This document shows positions 59,412-64,000 of a stretch of 64,000 bases of DNA, piece after piece. Below the pieces are notes generated by a model that saw only the letters and a program-made list of their open reading frames with translations, made no database searches and had not been told where the DNA came from. Source of the DNA: Maniola hyperantus (lineage: Eukaryota; Arthropoda; Insecta; Lepidoptera; Nymphalidae); the NCBI RefSeq assembly GCF_902806685.2, contig NC_048556.1, positions 8,890,734-8,954,733 on the forward strand, written 5' to 3'. Numbering within the stretch: position 1 is the first letter of the stretch; every line of letters begins with the position of its first letter. The translations under genes and the position numbers were made by a program.

Positions 59412-59617
59412 TGTATAAAAGAAAAAGCTGAATGACTGACTGACTGATCTATCAACGCACAGCTCAAACTATTGGACGGATCAGGCTAAAATTTGGCATG
59501 CAGATAGCTATCATCCGCTAAGAAAGGATTTATGAAAATTCAATTCCTAAAGGGGTTTTAAACAGGGGTTGAAATTTGTGTAGTCCACGCGGATGAAGTC
59601 GCGGGCATAAGCTAGTG
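59412..59617 (+). repeat. Repeat family C
   Basis: 'gactgactgactgatctatc' to 'cgcggatgaagtcgcgggca'. Confidence 0.88.
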
Positions 59618-59782
59618 AAATTATAAGTAAATATAAGAGACATCATGTCTTTATTGAAATTCTACGACTGGATTTTATAGACAAAGTTAAATGAACTGTC
59701 GGAAAACATCCCAGAGTCTTTTACGATGTAATTAATTCCAGACATTAGATGCAGAATCTCGTGCTTATGTAGATTATTATTG

Positions 59783-59975
59783 ACTAGCTGATGCCCGCGA
59801 CTTCGTTCGCGTGGATTTAGGTTTTAAAAAATCCCGTGGGAACTCTTTGAATTTCTGGGATAAAAGTAGCCTATGGTCTCCAGGTCTTAAACTATACCCA
59901 TGCAAAAAATCGCGTCGATCCGTTGCTTCGTTGCGCCGTGATTAATGGACGAACCAACAAACCAATAAACCAACA
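59783..59975 (+). repeat. Repeat family B
   Basis: 'agctgatgcccgcgacttcg' to 'aaccaacaaaccaataaacc'. Confidence 0.9.
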
Positions 59976-60042
59976 ACCCAACCCAAGAAATTTCTGTAGT
60001 CCATGGCAAGAATAATCATGTGTCTTGTAAGCGAATAATCTA

Positions 60043-60254
60043 AATATATAAGAGGAAAAGGTGACTGACTGACTTGTCTATCGACGCACAGTTCAAACTA
60101 CTGGACGGATTAGGCTGAAATTTGGGATCCAGATAGCTATTATGAGGTAGGCATCCGCTAAGAAAGTATTTTTGAAAATTCAACTCCTAAAGGGGTGAAA
60201 TAGGGGCTTGAAATTTGTGTAGTTCACGCGAAAGAAGTCGCGAGCATAAGCTAG
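60043..60254 (+). repeat. Repeat family C
   Basis: 'aagaggaaaaggtgactgac' to 'gaagtcgcgagcataagcta'. Confidence 0.88.
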
Positions 60255-60918
60255 TTCAATATAAAATCCTAAACTATTTAAAACTAAGCTTCTCCAAATA
60301 ATTTTACCAGATGTTAAAAATCATGTGACCGTCTATGACCCATAGATGTTTGCCGTCATGGAGTTTGACAATAGAGTATCCATTCTGATACTGTACATAC
60401 AACATGGGTTAAAGTCAAAGTCAAAGTCAAATGATTTATTCAAATAGGTAATTAATAACTCTTTTTGATGGTCAGATGTTGGATTTCTAAGATATAGTGA
60501 TATAGGATAGTTACAAAAGCTCCCCCACCTACAATTACTTTTTTTAGATATAATGCCCTTTAATATTTACAATTCGCTAAGTTTTTAATCATAACTGTAA
60601 CCGTTAAAGTGAATGCGCATCTTCTGGGCAACAAAAACAACAGAAAAAACTTTAAAATTATCTGTCTGTTATCGGATGTACGGTCTACGAAGAATATGCT
60701 CAGGAACTTCACAATATTGTTCCTTCTTCGCCGTTCTACTAGATAACAGCGAGAAACCGTGAAACCTCTAATTTATTCGTACGAAACGTTTTTGCTCAAC
60801 TTTTCTGATACGAACTGCTAAGATGTGGAATACCCTGCCAGCATCCGAGTTTTCTGCCCCTTTTTTATTTTTTATTCTACACTTACGAGTGTAACCTAAA
60901 TACTCCAAGGTAAGAGGG

Positions 60919-61251
60919 TTTTTTTTTATTCAGATATAAGTTAGCCCTTGACTGCAATCTTACCTGATGGTAAGTGATGATGCAATCTAAGATGGATGCG
61001 GGCTAACCTGGAAGGGTTATGGTAGTTTTTAAACCCATAACTTTTGGTTTCTAGAATCGCATCGTACTGGAACGCTAAATCGCTTGGCGGTACGGCAAGG
61101 CTTTGCCGGTAGGGTGGTAACTACCCACGGCCGAAGCCGAACCAGTCCAGACCAGAAATTTGGAAATTATTAAATTCCAAACCCCTGCCGGGAATCAAAC
61201 CCGGGACCTTCCACTAACAAGACCACGCTTACCACTGCGCTAGGGAGGTCG
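60919..61251 (-). repeat. SINE family E, full length
   Basis: 'attcagatataagttagccc' to 'cactgcgctagggaggtcgt', complete on the minus strand. Confidence 0.92.
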
Positions 61252-61640
61252 TCGAAATAAGCAGCTTCTAGGTAAACGTGCTCCAACTTAGACCTCATAT
61301 TTCTTCTTCTAAGCTTGCGCTTGACAAAAGCAGCAATAATAAAAACTTTTACACATTGCTGCTCTAGGTGTTTGACAACTCTCTGTTTGCAAGGATTATT
61401 TTGTTTTGTCTGATCTCGGAGCGTTCACACCAAGGTTCACACCGGAGCTGCCTTAAGCACTTCGTAGCTATTTGTAATTTATGTGATTTGCTTCACTTCC
61501 ACTAGATTTTAGTGATAAACAATGAACACTTTGAGGGGATCTTTAAATTAATTCCTTCAGTTTATCTATTTTACCCGACTATGGCAGGATTTACAAAAAG
61601 TTCAGAGTCACTCATTGGGCGATAGAGAGAGCTGTATCTG

Positions 61641-62310
61641 ATGTCCGTCCCTAAATTAATATTGTCCCTCAACGACTCGCAATTCGTATCCCTTTGACAG
61701 CCAATCAACCGAAGTAGGTAATTTGAGATGCTGCGCATATTTGAGACCTCTCTGATTTAGATCGGGACCCTTTGTCCTCTAACTTGTGACGGTTCGGTGA
61801 TTGTAATTGTGTTAATTTTGACATCGACTGTGTTAATTTCAAAGGCTTCCAAATGCATTATTCAACGATACTGGCTTTTACTGACGACTTTGTCGAAAAG
61901 GCTTTATGTTTCTTCTAACTCCTAAACTAGGAACCTACTTTGTTCCAGTAATCTCCCGAATATTCATATTCTAGGGTCCTTGAATATCGTGTGAAAATAC
62001 TTTAACTTTACAGATGTCTCTTACCTCTAAAACGAATCAACCTCTTTCATTAGAACATCTGATGATAAAGGACAATGTCCGTCCCTAAATTAATATTGTC
62101 CCTCAACGACTCGTAATTCGTATCCCTTTGACAGCCAATCAACCGAGGTAGGTAATTTGAGATGCTGCGCATATTTGGGATCTCTCTGATATAGATTGGG
62201 ACCCTTTGTCCTCTAACTTGTGACAGTTCGGTGATTGTAATTGTGTTAATTTTGACATCGATTGTGTTAATTTTAACGGGTTCCAAATGCATTATTCAAC
62301 GATACTAGCT
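61641..62310. repeat. Direct duplication of about 235 bp
   Basis: 61641-61875 and 62075-62310 are near-identical direct copies ('atgtccgtccctaaattaat' to 'cattattcaacgatact'), separated by about 200 unrelated bases. Confidence 0.93.
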
Positions 62311-62519
62311 GGTATTAGCTTTAGTTTTAAGTTCGCGTAATAATTGTCACCACTAAGTACATCTTACAAATCCAACAACCGACCATCGAAAAGAGTAATT
62401 TATTGTATTACCTATTTTGAATAAATTATTTGTAATGAAATGAATTGAATTGAATTGATACTTACAGCAACCGGCTGAAAATTTTACGCCTAGAACTTTA
62501 GAATGAGTACCTACCGCAA

Positions 62520-63740
62520 AACTTTTTGATACGGTCCAGTGTAGGTACGAACTATAAGCATATCGGCATCATTTAAACAGTTCAACTCGTCTTCAAACAA
62601 AGGGGGAAATTCACTTGGATTTCAAAATTATGTTGACATTTGTTAGAAGCACTTTGCTGATACGTCAGCGTCAAAAACACTGGAATGACACTTGTCTTCA
62701 AGTGGACCCTAAACTCGTTTAACAGAGCGGAACTTCAACCAAAGGGGAAACTTGTTTATATTTTATAAAATGTTGACCTTTGTTAGAAACACTTTGCCGC
62801 GATACGTCAGCATTGAATACACTGGAATGACACTTGTCTTCAAGTGGTCCCTATCGCTTAGGCTACGTTCTTTCACTACACATTTTGTTATGTTTTTAGT
62901 GTTTTATGTATCACAAAACTGTTTTAATACAGTCCAGTGGAGATACAAGTTATACGTTTAATGGTAACACTTAAACACTTCAAACAGTCTTCAAACAAAG
63001 GGGAAACTCGCTTAGATTTCAAAAAAATTTGACCTTTGTTAGAAGCACTTTACCGCGATAGTCAACGTTGAATACACTGGAATGACACTTGTCTTCAAGT
63101 AGGCTCTAAGCTCGGTTAGGCTTCGTGACAGAGTGGTTCTTTCACTACAGTTATATTTCTAAGTGTTTTATGTGCCACAAAATGTTTTTTATACGGTCCA
63201 GTGTAGGTACCACTTACGAGTTATACGTATAATGGCAACATTTAAACACTTCAAACAGTCTTCAAAGAAAGGGGAAAATTGCTTAGATTTCATAAAATGT
63301 TGACCTTTGTTAGAAGCACTTTGCCGCGATACATCAGCATCGAATACACTGGAATGGCACTTGTCTTCAAATGGACCCTAAACCCGCTTAGGCTACGTTC
63401 TTTAACTACACATTTTGTTATGTTTTTTAGTGTTTTATGTACCACAAAACTGTTTTAATACGATCCAGTGGAGATACATGTTATACGTGTAATGGTAACA
63501 CTTAAACACTTCAAACAATGCGAAAAGTCTCTTGGATTTCTAAAAATTTTACCTTTGTTAGAAGTACTTAGCACCGCGATAGCCAGCGTTAAATACCTAC
63601 ACTGGAATGACACTTGTCTTTAAGTAGGCTCTAAGCTCGGTTAGGCTACGCGACAGAGTGGTTCTTTCACTATATTCTGTTATGATTTCAAGTGTTCTAT
63701 GTACCACAATACGGTTATCTGATACTGGATACTGTAGGTT
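62520..63740. repeat. Tandem satellite-like array, units of about 255-270 bp
   Basis: The string 'tggaatgacacttgtcttca' (one variant 'tggaatggcac') recurs at 62681, 62823, 63078, 63350 and 63603. 'gacctttgttagaagcactt' and 'tttatgtaccacaaaactgt' recur in phase. The first interval is only 142 bases, so one unit is shortened. Confidence 0.92.
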
Positions 63741-64000
63741 TCCAAGTTCACGTGGAAATAGGTTTTTAATTTTTTTGTGAAAACTAGCACGTAGCAGTAG
63801 ATTTTGACGTTTAGCACAGAGAGCTTGCATCCCTATGAAGGTGCTCCCGGTGTCGGAGTGAAACGTGCGTGGGGTGTGTTTGGGAGGATTTGTGTGATGT
63901 ACCTACATGCTGTACGTTGCACCATACATATTTGTTTGTTTTAGCGGATACTAGCAAAATAAGCTTATGGTTGCTTGAATAATCACACTTTACTAATAAA

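Larger units (their letters stand above)
48501..64000. other. Intergenic region rich in repeats; no gene found
   Basis: No exon chain, RNA gene or intact element is visible on either strand. Stretches with nothing recognised: 50100-50800, 50800-51570 (some GC-rich patches), 51950-52670, 52910-53760, 56540-56830, 57450-58000, 58700-58960, 60255-60910, 61260-61640 and 63750-64000. Confidence 0.6.

Noticed and set aside
61641..62310. A short LTR retrotransposon
   Set aside because: The direct copies lack TG/CA ends, a primer site, a purine tract and a target duplication.
62520..63740. CRISPR-like array
   Set aside because: Units are over 250 bases with no short direct repeats and unique spacers, and the window is animal nuclear DNA.

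Overview
This is an AT-rich nuclear window from an insect, very probably a moth or butterfly (Lepidoptera). The evidence is intron-rich gene structure, tRNA-derived SINEs of the Metulj kind (head 'gctgtgatagcctagtggtt', (GAT)n tail), and several other dispersed families that I recall from lepidopteran genomes. No bacterial-type operons, CRISPR arrays or free-standing RNA genes are visible.

The one host gene I can support is a single-pass receptor guanylyl cyclase of the natriuretic-peptide-receptor type, on the + strand. I place 15 coding exons between about 555 and 47079. The first exons (signal peptide and roughly the first 400 residues of the ligand-binding domain) lie left of the window. 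Visible in order are: the C-terminal part of the ligand-binding domain (E1-E4), the membrane segment (E5), a juxtamembrane Arg/Ser-rich stretch (E6), a kinase-homology domain that lacks the catalytic Asp (E7-E10), a dimerisation helix (E11), a cyclase domain with its key residues intact (E12-E15), and a tail of about 186 residues ending in a PDZ-ligand-like D-S-N-V. All 14 internal junctions keep the reading frame. The 3' UTR runs to a poly(A) signal near 48480.

The introns are full of mobile DNA. Intron 3 (16 kb) carries an almost full-length non-LTR retrotransposon (9828-16150) with gag-like ORF1, endonuclease/RT/RNase H ORF2, A-rich tail and a 14-bp target-site duplication inside an older repeat. 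ORF2 is broken by one apparent 1-base deletion. Intron 5 (8.8 kb) carries a 2.46-kb non-autonomous LTR retrotransposon (30294-32753) whose 271-bp LTRs differ at one base. It is flanked by TTGG and sits inside a copy of repeat family B.

For reference, the recurrent families are named here by letter. A: about 430 bp, 'ccggccaagtgcgagtcagg' to 'ggtacggaaccctaaaaa'. B: 'gatgcccgcgacttcgtccg' to 'cacactttcgcatttataat'. C: 'ggaaaaggtgactgactgac' to 'cgcggacgaagtcgcg'. D: TIR 'gtaaccagaacgctagcaaa'. E: tRNA-derived, 'cctccctggcgcagtggtaa'. F: TIR 'cagtacgcggccgaaagtaa'. G: TIR 'acagccgcactcagagtcgc'. J: tRNA-Phe-like head SINE. K: 'attataaatgcgaaagtgtg'. L: an older repeat in which D copies sit. M: the Metulj-like SINE.

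From about 48.5 kb to the end I see no gene. The region holds repeats A, B, C and E, LINE remnants, several foldback elements, a 235-bp direct duplication (61.6/62.1 kb) and a tandem satellite-like array (62.5-63.7 kb).
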